A stretch of DNA of 64,000 nucleotides, taken from Spiribacter salilacus (lineage in GTDB: Bacteria > Pseudomonadota > Gammaproteobacteria > Nitrococcales > Nitrococcaceae). The stretch's first letter is position 1. The number at the start of each line of letters is the position of its first letter. The position numbers and the translations under genes are program-made. The notes under the pieces were generated by a model, which worked only from the letters and a program-made list of their open reading frames with translations, did no database searches and had not been told where the DNA came from. The stretch covers positions 310,001-374,000 of the forward strand of contig NZ_WJPP01000001.1 in assembly GCF_009649225.1 (NCBI RefSeq), in the 5' to 3' direction. This document shows positions 1-8,395 of this stretch, piece after piece.

Positions 1-1015
<1,015 letters not shown>

Positions 1016-1042
1016 CTTCAGAATCCTCTAGATTGTTAGGGT

Positions 1043-1240
1043 TTACAGATAAGGCAACATCCGACGAATGGCCGGTGTGTCTTGCTCTGATACCAGTGTG
1101 GTGGCCCGTAGCCTTGCCTTACGCTTTGAATCCTTTTTAGTCAGAATATGATTAGCAAAGGCACGCGAACGCTTAAACTTGCCACTGGCAGTTTTGCGAA
1201 AGCGCTTAGCAGCACCACGATTGGTTTTGATCTTCGGCAT
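1043..1240 (-). CDS. rpmI: 50S ribosomal protein L35
   Basis: Small basic large-subunit protein of 65 residues. It begins [17 protein letters not shown] and contains [17 protein letters not shown], both typical. The ATG at 1240 is preceded by GGAGAA at a good distance. An upstream in-frame GTG at 1255 would add five residues (MENRL), but that codon overlaps the Shine-Dalgarno element itself and the extension is not part of the family, so 1240 is chosen. It lies between infC and rplT, its normal place. Confidence 0.97.
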   Translation of the reverse strand: MPKIKTNRGAAKRFRKTASGKFKRSRAFANHILTKKDSKRKARLRATTLVSEQDTPAIRRMLPYL

Positions 1241-1262
1241 TAACCGATTCTCCACTGCCTGT

Positions 1263-1308
1263 AAAAAAAAGAGCCCCTTAAGGAACCCACTAACGACCCT
1301 TTCGGGGC
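1263..1308 (-). terminator. Possible intrinsic terminator overlapping the infC stop codon
   Basis: Minus-strand GCCCC (1308-1304) pairs with GGGGC (1277-1273), with an inner 4-bp pairing of AAGG (1301-1298) and CCTT (1283-1280) across a 2x2 internal loop. The structure runs straight into eight T residues (1270-1263). It overlaps the 3' end of infC and precedes rpmI. The stem is interrupted and moderate, so it may act as a partial terminator that sets the ratio of infC to ribosomal protein expression. Confidence 0.45.
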
Positions 1309-1850
1309 GACATCATCATGACCATCATCCGACCCTCTACTTTCGGCCGTTGATCAACCGCAGCATGGTCTTCAAGGTCTTTCTCTATGCGCTCGAGTAA
1401 CTCGAGCCCCAATTCCTGATGGGCCATTTCTCGCCCCCGGAATCGCATGGTGACTTTAATTTTGTCACCTTCCTCCAAAAACCGTTTCAGGCTGCGAAGT
1501 TTAACTTCGTAATCGCCTGAATCCGTTCCTGGTCGAAACTTCACTTCTTTGACTTGGATTTGTTTTTGCTTCTTCTTAGCAGCTTGCTGCTTTTTAGACT
1601 GCTCAAACTTCCACTTGCCAAAATCCATGATCCGACAAACCGGCGGATCTGCATTGGGATCAAGCTCAACTAAATCTAGCTGTGCGGTTACCGCACGCTC
1701 GATGGCGTTGTCGGTGGGTACAATCCCCACCTGCTCTCCGTTTTCGTCGATTAGACGTACCTGCGGTACCCCGATATCTTCGTTGATTCGCCGGTTTTCA
1801 CCAGCCCCGGGTTGCTGACGCCGCGCTCCCGGCTTTCTGCGTATAGCGAT
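1290..1850 (-). CDS. infC: Translation initiation factor IF-3, probable AUC start
   Basis: Binds the 30S subunit, prevents premature 50S joining and checks the start codon and initiator tRNA. The N-domain ([26 protein letters not shown]), the lysine-rich linker ([24 protein letters not shown]) and the C-domain ([24 protein letters not shown]) are all present, and the product is 186 residues. No ATG lies near the 5' end. The usual computational start is TTG at 1865, but GGAGG at 1863-1859 covers that codon. The ATC at 1850-1848 sits 8 bases after GGAGG and gives the N-terminus (M)AIRRKPG. E. coli infC uses the rare AUU start for autoregulation, so AUC here is the better inference. It follows thrS closely. 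Confidence 0.95.
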   Translation of the reverse strand: MAIRRKPGARRQQPGAGENRRINEDIGVPQVRLIDENGEQVGIVPTDNAIERAVTAQLDLVELDPNADPPVCRIMDFGKWKFEQSKKQQAAKKKQKQIQVKEVKFRPGTDSGDYEVKLRSLKRFLEEGDKIKVTMRFRGREMAHQELGLELLERIEKDLEDHAAVDQRPKVEGRMMVMMMSPRKGR

Positions 1851-1888
1851 GCTATGATCCTCCAACCGAATTCACGTAATCCACAATC

Positions 1889-3805
1889 TTAATGCTGACG
1901 CCCCAGTAGCGCAATATCCGCCTTCAGTTTATCGACTAATTTCTCTAGGCTCATTGCCCCTAAGTCTTCTCCCGTACGGGTACGAACGGCAACTGTTTGG
2001 GCCTCACGCTCCTGATCACCCACAACCACCAGGTACGGAATACGCTTCATGGTGTGCTCGCGAATCTTAAACCCAACCTTCTCATTTCTCAGGTCAACCT
2101 GTGCGCGCAGGCCCTGCGCGACCAGCTTAGCCTGTATTTCTTGGGCGTAGTCGGCTTGGCGATCTGTAATATTGAGCACCTCCACTTGCGTGGGCGCCAA
2201 CCAAACTGGCCAATTACCGCCGTAATGCTCGGTGAGTACGCCAATAAACCGCTCAAAAGAGCCAAAAATAGCCCGATGCAGCATGACTGGCACCGCTCTA
2301 TCGCCAGTCTCAGTAACATATTCCGCCCCCAACCGACCCGGCATCGAGAAATCGACTTGCATCGTGCCGCACTGCCACACCCGATTTAAACAATCCCGCA
2401 TCGATAACTCAATTTTCGGCCCATAAAATGCGCCCTCACCGGGGTTGACCGTCCACTCCATGCCTTTACCATCAAGCGCCTGCTCTAAGGCCGCCTCGGC
2501 TTTATCCCATAAACTATCTTCACCCACCCGCTCTTTGGGTCGGGTGCTCAGCGCCACTGCCACATTATCGAAACCAAAATCGGAGTAGACACTAAAGGCC
2601 AAATCCAAAAAGTCTGACACCTCGGCTTGCAGCGCCTCTTCGCTACAGAAAATATGCGCATCGTCTTGCACAAAATTACGCACGCGCATCAACCCATGCA
2701 GCGTGCCCGATGGCTCATTACGATGGCAGTTACCAAACTCTGAGAAGCGGATCGGCAGGTCGCGATAGCTCTTTAGCCCTTGGTTATAAACTTGCACATG
2801 ACAGGGGCAATTCATCGGCTTAACCGCATAATCCCGATTCTCGGACTGCGTGGTAAACATATCCTCTCGGAATTTCTCCCAATGGCCTGACCGCTCCCAC
2901 AAGCTTCGGTCTACCAGCTCTGGGGTACGAATCTCCTGATACCCGTGCTCCTCTAATCGGCCACGCAAATAATCCTGCAAAACGGTATAAATTCGCCAAC
3001 CGTTGGGATGCCAGAACACCATACCGGGTGCTTCATCCTGCAAATGGAATAAATCTTGATTGCGTGCGATGCGACGGTGATCGCGTTTTTGCGCCTCTTC
3101 AATCAGCGCTAAATAGGCCTTAAGCCCCTTACGATCCGCAAAAGCGGTACCGTAAATCCGCTGGAGCATTTCATTATTGGGGTCTCCCCGCCAATAGGCT
3201 CCCGCCAGCTTTGTGAGTTTGACCGCCTTTAAAAACCGGGTATTTGGCACATGCGGCCCAATACACATATCGATATATTCTTGGTGGTAGTAAAGCGCCA
3301 TCGCCTCTACCTCGGGCATATCTTCAACCAGCTGAACCTTATAATCCTCACCACGCTCACGAAATAGCTGCAGCACCTCGTACCGCGGGGTGATGCGCTT
3401 GACGACGTCGTAGTCTTGGTCGATTAGCTCAAGCATGCGCTGCTCGATGCGTTCAAGATCTTCTGGGTGAAACCCGGCATCGTAGCGAATATCGTAGTAA
3501 AAGCCGTCTTCAATAACCGGCCCAATCGCCATCTGCGCCTCGGGATACAGCTGTTTAACGGCATGCCCTAACAAATGCGCGCAGGAGTGCCGAATGATAT
3601 CGACACCATCTGCGTCTTTCGGCGTAATGATTTGCAGCTCAGCATCGTCAGTAATCAGATCACAGGCATCAACCAACTTGCCGTTAACCCGACCGGCCAC
3701 TGTGGCTTTAGCAAGCCCGGGCCCAATATCGCGCGCTACATCAAGCACAGAAACGGATTCGGCGTAGCCTCTTTGACTGCCGTCTGGAAGAGTAATTTGG
3801 GGCAT
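1889..3805 (-). CDS. thrS: Threonyl-tRNA synthetase
   Basis: Charges tRNA-Thr and edits mischarged Ser-tRNA. At 638 residues it has full length (E. coli 642). Domains in order are a TGS domain (1-62, [11 protein letters not shown]), the editing domain ([16 protein letters not shown] near residue 73), a class II catalytic core ([10 protein letters not shown] supplies a zinc ligand, then [14 protein letters not shown] as motif 2 region) and an anticodon-binding domain ([12 protein letters not shown] to the end). The ATG at 3805 is preceded by GTGGAG. It lies directly downstream of tRNA-Val with no terminator visible between them. E. coli thrS has a tRNA-like operator in its leader; the 58-base gap here is too short for the same arrangement. 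Confidence 0.98.
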   Translation of the reverse strand: MPQITLPDGSQRGYAESVSVLDVARDIGPGLAKATVAGRVNGKLVDACDLITDDAELQIITPKDADGVDIIRHSCAHLLGHAVKQLYPEAQMAIGPVIEDGFYYDIRYDAGFHPEDLERIEQRMLELIDQDYDVVKRITPRYEVLQLFRERGEDYKVQLVEDMPEVEAMALYYHQEYIDMCIGPHVPNTRFLKAVKLTKLAGAYWRGDPNNEMLQRIYGTAFADRKGLKAYLALIEEAQKRDHRRIARNQDLFHLQDEAPGMVFWHPNGWRIYTVLQDYLRGRLEEHGYQEIRTPELVDRSLWERSGHWEKFREDMFTTQSENRDYAVKPMNCPCHVQVYNQGLKSYRDLPIRFSEFGNCHRNEPSGTLHGLMRVRNFVQDDAHIFCSEEALQAEVSDFLDLAFSVYSDFGFDNVAVALSTRPKERVGEDSLWDKAEAALEQALDGKGMEWTVNPGEGAFYGPKIELSMRDCLNRVWQCGTMQVDFSMPGRLGAEYVTETGDRAVPVMLHRAIFGSFERFIGVLTEHYGGNWPVWLAPTQVEVLNITDRQADYAQEIQAKLVAQGLRAQVDLRNEKVGFKIREHTMKRIPYLVVVGDQEREAQTVAVRTRTGEDLGAMSLEKLVDKLKADIALLGRQH

Positions 3806-3863
3806 TAAGCGACTCCACAGTGGTGACCCATACCAAAGGCCACATGCATTTTGAGGTATACGA

Positions 3864-3940
3864 TGGTAGGCGCGAGTGGACTCGAACCACCGACCCCCAC
3901 CATGTCAAGGTGGTGCTCTAACCAGCTGAGCTACGCGCCT
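3864..3940 (-). tRNA. tRNA-Val (anticodon GAC), CCA encoded
   Basis: The minus strand folds as a cloverleaf: acceptor AGGCGCG pairs with CGCGCCT, discriminator A, encoded CCA (3866-3864), D-arm GCTC...GAGC, anticodon stem CCACC/GGTGG around TTGACAT with GAC at positions 34-36, and T-arm GGTGG TTCGAGT CCACT with one G-U pair. The length is 77 bases with CCA. GAC reads GUC and GUU valine codons. A strong promoter lies just upstream, and thrS begins 58 bases after the 3' end. Confidence 0.95.
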
Positions 3941-3955
3941 GTCGTCAAGAGCGGG

Positions 3956-3984
3956 AGTATAGCGGGATTGGACGGCGTTGCCAA
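3956..3984 (-). promoter_or_regulatory. Sigma-70 promoter of tRNA-Val
   Basis: Minus strand TTGGCA (3984-3979), a 17-base spacer and TATACT (3961-3956). Start of transcription would be about 8-10 bases before the tRNA 5' end. The -35 box abuts the toxin gene stop codon at 3987-3985. Confidence 0.75.
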
Positions 3985-4287
3985 TTAGCTACCACCAAGC
4001 ATGTAGGCACGAAGCTGCCGCTCCTCCCGCATGACATAAAGAACGAGAACCCGCCTTTCATCGACACGATAAAAAATACGACACGGTGGGAACACGATCT
4101 CCCTGTATACCGACTCAGGGAGTTCTGGAGGGATTCGTCCAGATTGGGGAAAATCTTCCAACCGCTCGATCGTATTGAAAACTTCTTGCACCAGATGACT
4201 GGCAGCAGCGGGATTATCTAGCGCAATGTACTCAGCAATGGCGTCAAGTTCCTGGAGAGCAGGTTCCGTCCAGACTACTTGAGCCAT
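3985..4287 (-). CDS. ParE/RelE-family toxin of a type II toxin-antitoxin pair
   Basis: 100-residue basic protein of the ParE/RelE superfamily. The pattern is typical: ALQELDAIAEYIALDNPAAA helices, LEDFPQSGR, YREIVFPPCRIFYRVD and VLYVMREERQL beta strands. RelE members cut mRNA on the ribosome, ParE members inhibit gyrase; the sequence alone does not settle which, although the LEDFP-GR and YREI motifs are nearer ParE. It overlaps the antitoxin gene by 13 bases and is probably translationally coupled to it. The pair lies next to tRNA-Val, a common place for acquired DNA. Confidence 0.85.
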   Translation of the reverse strand: MAQVVWTEPALQELDAIAEYIALDNPAAASHLVQEVFNTIERLEDFPQSGRIPPELPESVYREIVFPPCRIFYRVDERRVLVLYVMREERQLRAYMLGGS

Positions 4288-4532
4288 TTAGCCAATTTTT
4301 CCTTGGCCTCACGTTGGCTGCAGGTTCTTCCCTCAAGTACAGCTCGCTCTCCCCTTGAGAGCCCCTCAAGCAGCTCAAGCCGGCGCTGCATGAACTGGTA
4401 ATCCTGCACATCGACAAGGTAGGCCGATGGCTGGCCATGCTCTGTGATCAAAACCGGCTCTTTAGATCGGTGCAAATCAGCCAGAATCTTTGTCGCTTGG
4501 CGCTTAAGGTTCGTAACCAGTTCAACTTTCAC
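4275..4532 (-). CDS. Phd/YefM-family antitoxin
   Basis: 85 residues. The N-terminal half (VTNLKRQATKILADLHRSKEPVLITEHGQPSAYLVDV) is the Phd/YefM DNA-binding fold, with the family hallmark EPVLITEHGQPSAYLV. The charged C-terminal tail (EGRTCSQREAKEKLAKWLK) would wrap the toxin. The first gene of the pair binds its own promoter in this family, and a perfect 12-base palindrome overlaps the -10 box upstream. A Phd-type antitoxin with a ParE-type toxin is a common mixed pairing. Confidence 0.88.
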   Translation of the reverse strand: MKVELVTNLKRQATKILADLHRSKEPVLITEHGQPSAYLVDVQDYQFMQRRLELLEGLSRGERAVLEGRTCSQREAKEKLAKWLK

Positions 4533-4559
4533 GCGTTGCCCCTCAAAAAACTGACAGTG

Positions 4560-4590
4560 ATACTATAGTATTACTTTCCAGTCCTGGCAA
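4560..4590 (-). promoter_or_regulatory. Promoter and palindromic operator of the toxin-antitoxin pair
   Basis: Minus strand TTGCCA (4590-4585), a 17-base spacer and TATAGT (4567-4562) form a good sigma-70 promoter. The -10 box lies inside the perfect palindrome ATACTATAGTAT (4560-4571), the expected kind of operator for autorepression by the antitoxin or the complex. Confidence 0.7.
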
Positions 4591-4639
4591 CTGAGCCGAC
4601 CGGCCTTTTGCTGAATGCAGGCGCTTGAGGAGATAGGTT

Positions 4640-4795
4640 ATGCAAACCCTTAGAATCGATTTGGTATCTGATATCGCCTGCCCAGCCGACCACCAGCCTT
4701 GCCGATGCCATCCGACGTTGCCAGATCGTGGTACGCTGATGAGGAAACAACAGGGGCGCCCGTTATGCGGGCTGAGAGGTACCCTTGGAACCTGA
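4640..4795 (+). pseudogene. Probable remnant of a DsbA/FrnE-family gene, 5' end only
   Basis: An ATG at 4640 has a strong Shine-Dalgarno element (GAGGAG, 4627-4632). It begins MQTLRIDLVSDIACP, which closely resembles the N-terminus of FrnE/2-hydroxychromene-2-carboxylate isomerase-type DsbA proteins, where the next residues are normally WC. Here the sequence departs immediately into ADHQPCRCHPTLP and stops at TGA 4793-4795 inside the TPP riboswitch, after 51 codons. The simplest reading is a deletion scar that kept only the translation start and 15 codons. It could instead be a short leader ORF. The call rests on 15 residues. Confidence 0.5.
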
Positions 4796-4823
4796 ACCGG
4801 GTTATACCGGCGTAGGAAGTTGT
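4747..4823 (+). promoter_or_regulatory. TPP riboswitch (THI element)
   Basis: The conserved THI core is plain: AGGGGCGCC, GGGCTGAGAGGTACCCTT, GGAACCTGAACCGGG and ACCGGCGTAGG, closed by a short P1 helix ACAAC/GTTGT (4747-4751 with 4819-4823). It binds thiamine pyrophosphate. It lies 83 bases before the only downstream gene on this strand, a short-chain dehydrogenase. The 367-base stretch 4533-4899 holds the toxin-antitoxin promoter, the gene remnant, this element and the hairpin described next; I see nothing else in it. Confidence 0.93.
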
Positions 4824-4861
4824 GGGCGCGTAGGCCGTAAACATTCTTTTCAGCGTTGCAA

Positions 4862-4897
4862 GCTCTCTTATCCCCTGCCTAAAAACGATAAGGGAGC
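4862..4897 (+). promoter_or_regulatory. Shine-Dalgarno-sequestering hairpin, riboswitch expression platform
   Basis: GCTCTCTTAT (4862-4871) pairs with ATAAGGGAGC (4888-4897) over 10 bp with one G-U pair and a 16-base loop. The 3' arm contains the only Shine-Dalgarno sequence (AAGGGAG) of the following gene. This is the expected OFF state for translational control by the TPP riboswitch in Gram-negative bacteria. There is no T-run, so transcription termination is unlikely. Confidence 0.7.
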
Positions 4898-4905
4898 AAA
4901 TGCCG

Positions 4906-5670
4906 ATGAATTTACCGATTAGCGATCAAACCGTGGTCATTAGCGGGGCTGCACGCGGCCTCGGGGCCGCCATCGCCAGAGCCTTTGCGCGTGAGGGAGC
5001 GCGCGTGGCGATTAACTACCATCGCAGTGAACAAGCCGCGAATGCGCTTGCCAAAGAAATCGGCCCAGCCGCCGCTGCCTTTCCAGCGGATATTAGCAAC
5101 GCCGATGCGGTAATGGAGATGTTCGATCGTATCGAGGCAACGCTAGGCAGCCCCAGCACCTTTATACACAACGCACTGGCCGATTTTGTGTTTAACGGCG
5201 ATCAGCGCAAACAACTCGCTGATTTGAGCTGGAGTGATCTTAACGCCCAAACGGCGGTTGCGGTTGGCGGCGCACTAAACGGCATACAAGCCATGCAACC
5301 CCACTTTGCTAAACATAATGGCGGTCGGGTGATTACGATTGGTACCAATCTTTTTCAAAACCCCGTGGTGCCCTATCACGATTATACGGCTGCAAAAGCT
5401 GCGCTTATGGCGCTAACCCGCACAGCCGCCAAAGAGCTTGGCCCAGCGGGCGTTACGGTCAACATGGTGGCCGGCGGATTGCTGCGGACAACTGATGCCA
5501 GCGCAGCAACGCCTGAGTTTGTGTTTGATCTGATTGCCGAGCAAACCCCACTTGGCCATGTCACAACGCCCGCCGAACTTGCCGATGCGGTCTTGTTCTT
5601 CGCTTCGCCATGGGCACGTGCGGTAACCGGACAGACGTTAGTGGTGGATGGCGGGCTGGTCTGCGACTAG
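4906..5670 (+). CDS. Short-chain dehydrogenase/reductase under a TPP riboswitch
   Basis: NAD(P)-dependent oxidoreductase of the FabG-like SDR family, 254 residues. The cofactor motif is VVISGAARGLGAAIA (TGxxxGxG type with Ser in first place) and the active-site YxxxK is YTAAK (after VPYHD). The usual catalytic Ser position reads VITIGTN, so Ser appears replaced by Gly or Thr, and NNAG is altered to HNALAD. GLVCD ends the C-terminus after VVDGG. ATG 4906 is 9 bases from AAGGGAG and is preferred to ATG 4900, only 3 bases away. Rodionov and co-workers described a THI-element-linked oxoacyl-ACP-reductase-like gene (oarX), which this may match; its reaction is not established. It overlaps the convergent antiporter gene by 4 bases. 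Confidence 0.88.
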   Translation: MNLPISDQTVVISGAARGLGAAIARAFAREGARVAINYHRSEQAANALAKEIGPAAAAFPADISNADAVMEMFDRIEATLGSPSTFIHNALADFVFNGDQRKQLADLSWSDLNAQTAVAVGGALNGIQAMQPHFAKHNGGRVITIGTNLFQNPVVPYHDYTAAKAALMALTRTAAKELGPAGVTVNMVAGGLLRTTDASAATPEFVFDLIAEQTPLGHVTTPAELADAVLFFASPWARAVTGQTLVVDGGLVCD

Positions 5671-7382
5671 TCGAACGACAGCCCCACTTCGGTTACCTGA
5701 TCACGGGAATCGACTGCTCTGACGATGAGCTCCACTGAGCCAAGCCGCAGTCGATCGCCCGGCTCTGGGCGTTGAAGCCTGTCTTTGAGGTAGCCACCCA
5801 CCGTTGAGGTATCTGTCCGATTATCGTGCTGATCGAGTGTTGCTCCATACACATCCACTAAGGCCCGAATGGGCGCATCAGGCGCAATCGCAAAGTCACC
5901 AAAAAAGGCACGCCGCTCCGCCTCTTGAACCGAGTCTCCGGCAAACAAATGATCCAGTGCAGAGGCATATTGCGGGGCCATAAAGATGTAAAGATAATCA
6001 TCGGGCTGCAAGTGCCCTGCTTTACGAAAATGCATTGAGCGACCGTCGCGCAGCACCAGCGCAGGCCTTGCCCAACGGGGCAGTCGAGCGCCCCCAACAA
6101 TCGGGCTACCGGGCATCACGTGGTACACCACCAGCTCATGATGGGCCGTACCCGGCAGCTCCAACTCAATTTTTTCAACTGGCCCTAGGCGTTCAGGAAC
6201 AATCAACCCAAGGCGTTGCGCAACGGGCTTGATGGTCCAGCCTTGCACTAACAGTGAGGTCAACACCATGATAAAGGCCACGTTAAAAAACGCCTGAGCG
6301 GAGTCAAGACCACCTAAAAACGGCAAAATCGCCAGCAAAATCGATACCGCACCGCGTAAACCAACCCACCCAATAAACGTGACCTCTTTAGCAGAAAAGC
6401 CAAATGGCAACAGGCAAACCCCCACCGCCAGCGGGCGAGCAAAAAACATCAAAAATAAGGCTAAGCCGATCGCCGGTAGAAGCACGGCAGGAAATTCAGA
6501 CGGTGTGGCCAGCAGCCCCAGCACCAAAAACATCAAAATTTGCGCAAGCCACGTCATTCCATCTTGAAGACGTCGCAGAGCGGTAACATGCGGAACAGGC
6601 CGGTTGCCGGCGATTAGACCTGCTACGTACACGGCAATAAACCCGCTACCACCAAATTGACTGGTTACCGCGAACAACAGCAACGCAGCGGCAATCACCA
6701 AAATGGGATAAAGCGCCGCCTCTAGCTCAATGGCATTGAGCAAGCGCACCAGCAAAAATCCACCCGCAACACCGAGCGCTATGCCCAGCCCCATTTGCAA
6801 AGCAAAGCCGAGCAGTAGCTCCTGAGTAAATCCTGCAAAACCCGCCTGTAAGCTGATGAGCTCAACTAATGCGGTCACCAAAAATATGGCGATTGGGTCG
6901 TTGGAACCTGACTCTACGCCTAGCGTTGCGCGAACACGCTCTCTGAGGGTAATGCCTCCCACTCGCAGCAGGTAGAAGACCGCAGCGGCATCCGTCGAAC
7001 TGATAATCGCACCTAAAAGAAAGGCATAGGGCCAAGACAGATCAAATAACCAATAGGCGGCTGCGCCCACTAAGGCGGTTGTTAGCACCACCCCAAGCGT
7101 TGCCAAGGTAATGGCCGGGGCCGCTGCTTTTTTAAAATAACGCGTCTTCGTGCCAAAGCCGGCATCAAATAGAATTATCGCAAGGGCAATACTGCCGATC
7201 AGATAGGCCCCACTCCAGTCGTTATAAATAACGCCCAGCCCATCTTCACCTGCCACTAAGCCAATCGCCAGAAAGAACAGCAGCAATGGCGCCCCGATGC
7301 GAAATGCCAACAGACTGGTGAGCACCGAGACGACCACCAAAGCGGCACCAATCAGGACTAATGGCGGAAGCCAATCAAGCAT
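5667..7382 (-). CDS. cvrA: Potassium/proton antiporter, CvrA/NhaP2 type
   Basis: Inner-membrane CPA1 antiporter, 571 residues (E. coli CvrA about 578). The N-terminal two thirds holds about 12 transmembrane helices with family motifs GAPLLLFFLAIGLVAGEDGLG, IILFDAGFGT, GAIISSTDAAAVF and VESGSNDPIAIFLV; the Asp pair in SNDP is the ion site. After about residue 400 come a cytoplasmic RCK-C-type domain (IELELPGTAHHELVVYHV, VLRDGRSMHF) and a CorC/HlyC-like domain. A longer reading frame extends upstream to 7628, but its 82 extra residues are hydrophilic, not conserved and would overlap the divergent gene, so ATG 7382 is used. The likely role is K+ efflux in osmotic or pH adaptation. Confidence 0.9.
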   Translation of the reverse strand: MLDWLPPLVLIGAALVVVSVLTSLLAFRIGAPLLLFFLAIGLVAGEDGLGVIYNDWSGAYLIGSIALAIILFDAGFGTKTRYFKKAAAPAITLATLGVVLTTALVGAAAYWLFDLSWPYAFLLGAIISSTDAAAVFYLLRVGGITLRERVRATLGVESGSNDPIAIFLVTALVELISLQAGFAGFTQELLLGFALQMGLGIALGVAGGFLLVRLLNAIELEAALYPILVIAAALLLFAVTSQFGGSGFIAVYVAGLIAGNRPVPHVTALRRLQDGMTWLAQILMFLVLGLLATPSEFPAVLLPAIGLALFLMFFARPLAVGVCLLPFGFSAKEVTFIGWVGLRGAVSILLAILPFLGGLDSAQAFFNVAFIMVLTSLLVQGWTIKPVAQRLGLIVPERLGPVEKIELELPGTAHHELVVYHVMPGSPIVGGARLPRWARPALVLRDGRSMHFRKAGHLQPDDYLYIFMAPQYASALDHLFAGDSVQEAERRAFFGDFAIAPDAPIRALVDVYGATLDQHDNRTDTSTVGGYLKDRLQRPEPGDRLRLGSVELIVRAVDSRDQVTEVGLSFD

Positions 7383-7407
7383 AAATGCTATTTCTCGCTT
7401 TTCATTG

Positions 7408-7435
7408 TTGACTGCGGGGCATACGCTTTGAGAAT
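7408..7435 (+). promoter_or_regulatory. Candidate promoter for the LhpI-like reductase gene
   Basis: TTGACT (7408-7413), a 16-base spacer and GAGAAT (7430-7435) lie in the 80-base divergent region between cvrA and the reductase gene. The -10 box matches 4 of 6 consensus positions, so this is tentative. Confidence 0.4.
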
Positions 7436-7462
7436 AACCTGAGCCAGAGAACAAACAAACCG

Positions 7463-8395
7463 ATGCGTCAACTCGATACCCACCAAACCATCGAGCTGCT
7501 CGACTATCAGGCCATTGCCGATGCCTGTGCAGAGCTGCTGATACTGGCCCGCCAAGGCCAAACGCTTTGCCCACCGCGTAGCGCCATGCCAATCGCCAAT
7601 GACGGTACCTTGCTATTGATGCCCGCAACTGATCACACGATTGCCATCACTAAACTGGTGACGGTGCACCCCTTTAACGGAGATGCCGCACTGCCGACCA
7701 TTCAAGGCGAAATGGTGATTGTTGATGCTGCCAATGGCCGACGGTTGTTGCTCGTGGACGGGGCTGCCGTCTCTGCCCGGCGCACCGCCGCTGTCTCGTT
7801 ACTTGCCGCGCAACGGCTTGGAGCCCAACGTAACACGCCGGTTTTGGTTTATGGGGCCGGCACTCAAGCCCAGGTCCATTTAGAGGCCTTTCAAGCAGGC
7901 TTGGGCACCACGCATGCCTACCTATACTCACGTAGCCGCCCACGTGCAGACGCCTTGGCCAAGAAAATGCAACAACAGGGGTTAAATGTACAAGTCATTG
8001 ACGATCCCAACACCGTTTTAGATGAAACCAAAGTCATCGTTACTGCCACCACATCACAAACCCCGGTTTTACCAGAGCGTTTAGCCAGCGATACCTTCGT
8101 TGCAGCAGTGGGCGCATTTCGCCCGCAAATGGCCGAAATACCGCCAGCCTTGGCAAAAAGCAGTCAAGTTTTTATTGACACCGAAGAAGGCGCTAAAGAT
8201 GAGGCGGGAGACTTAATTCAAGCGGCAGAGCAAGGCCAGTTCAACTGGTCTGATGCGATAACGCTAGAGCAAGTGATCTGCGAGCAAGTTCAACCTCAAG
8301 GTCACGGGCCGGTAATATTTAAAAGTGTTGGACAGTCTCTTTGGGATTTAGCCGCAGCACGCGTATTAATTAATGCTACGGGCCGAGCTCCTTAA
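7463..8395 (+). CDS. Ornithine cyclodeaminase/mu-crystallin family imino-acid reductase (LhpI-like)
   Basis: 310 residues. The family includes NAD(P)H-dependent delta1-pyrroline-2-carboxylate/delta1-piperideine-2-carboxylate reductases such as LhpI, used in trans-hydroxyproline, D-proline or D-lysine catabolism. Visible motifs are LLLMPATD, AITKLVTVHP, LPTIQGEMV, the substrate-binding ARRTAAVSLLAA, and the Rossmann VLVYGAGTQAQVHLEAF. The MPATD and TIQGE motifs are nearer LhpI than true ornithine cyclodeaminase. The 3' end overlaps the convergent Lrp gene by 20 bases. An adjacent Lrp-family regulator fits an amino acid catabolic role, but that link is inference. Confidence 0.82.
   Translation: MRQLDTHQTIELLDYQAIADACAELLILARQGQTLCPPRSAMPIANDGTLLLMPATDHTIAITKLVTVHPFNGDAALPTIQGEMVIVDAANGRRLLLVDGAAVSARRTAAVSLLAAQRLGAQRNTPVLVYGAGTQAQVHLEAFQAGLGTTHAYLYSRSRPRADALAKKMQQQGLNVQVIDDPNTVLDETKVIVTATTSQTPVLPERLASDTFVAAVGAFRPQMAEIPPALAKSSQVFIDTEEGAKDEAGDLIQAAEQGQFNWSDAITLEQVICEQVQPQGHGPVIFKSVGQSLWDLAAARVLINATGRAP

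Noticed and set aside
7383-7628. 82-residue N-terminal extension of the CvrA-type antiporter
   Set aside because: It is hydrophilic, not typical of the family, overlaps the divergent reductase gene, and the family start MLDWLPPLVLIG matches ATG 7382.
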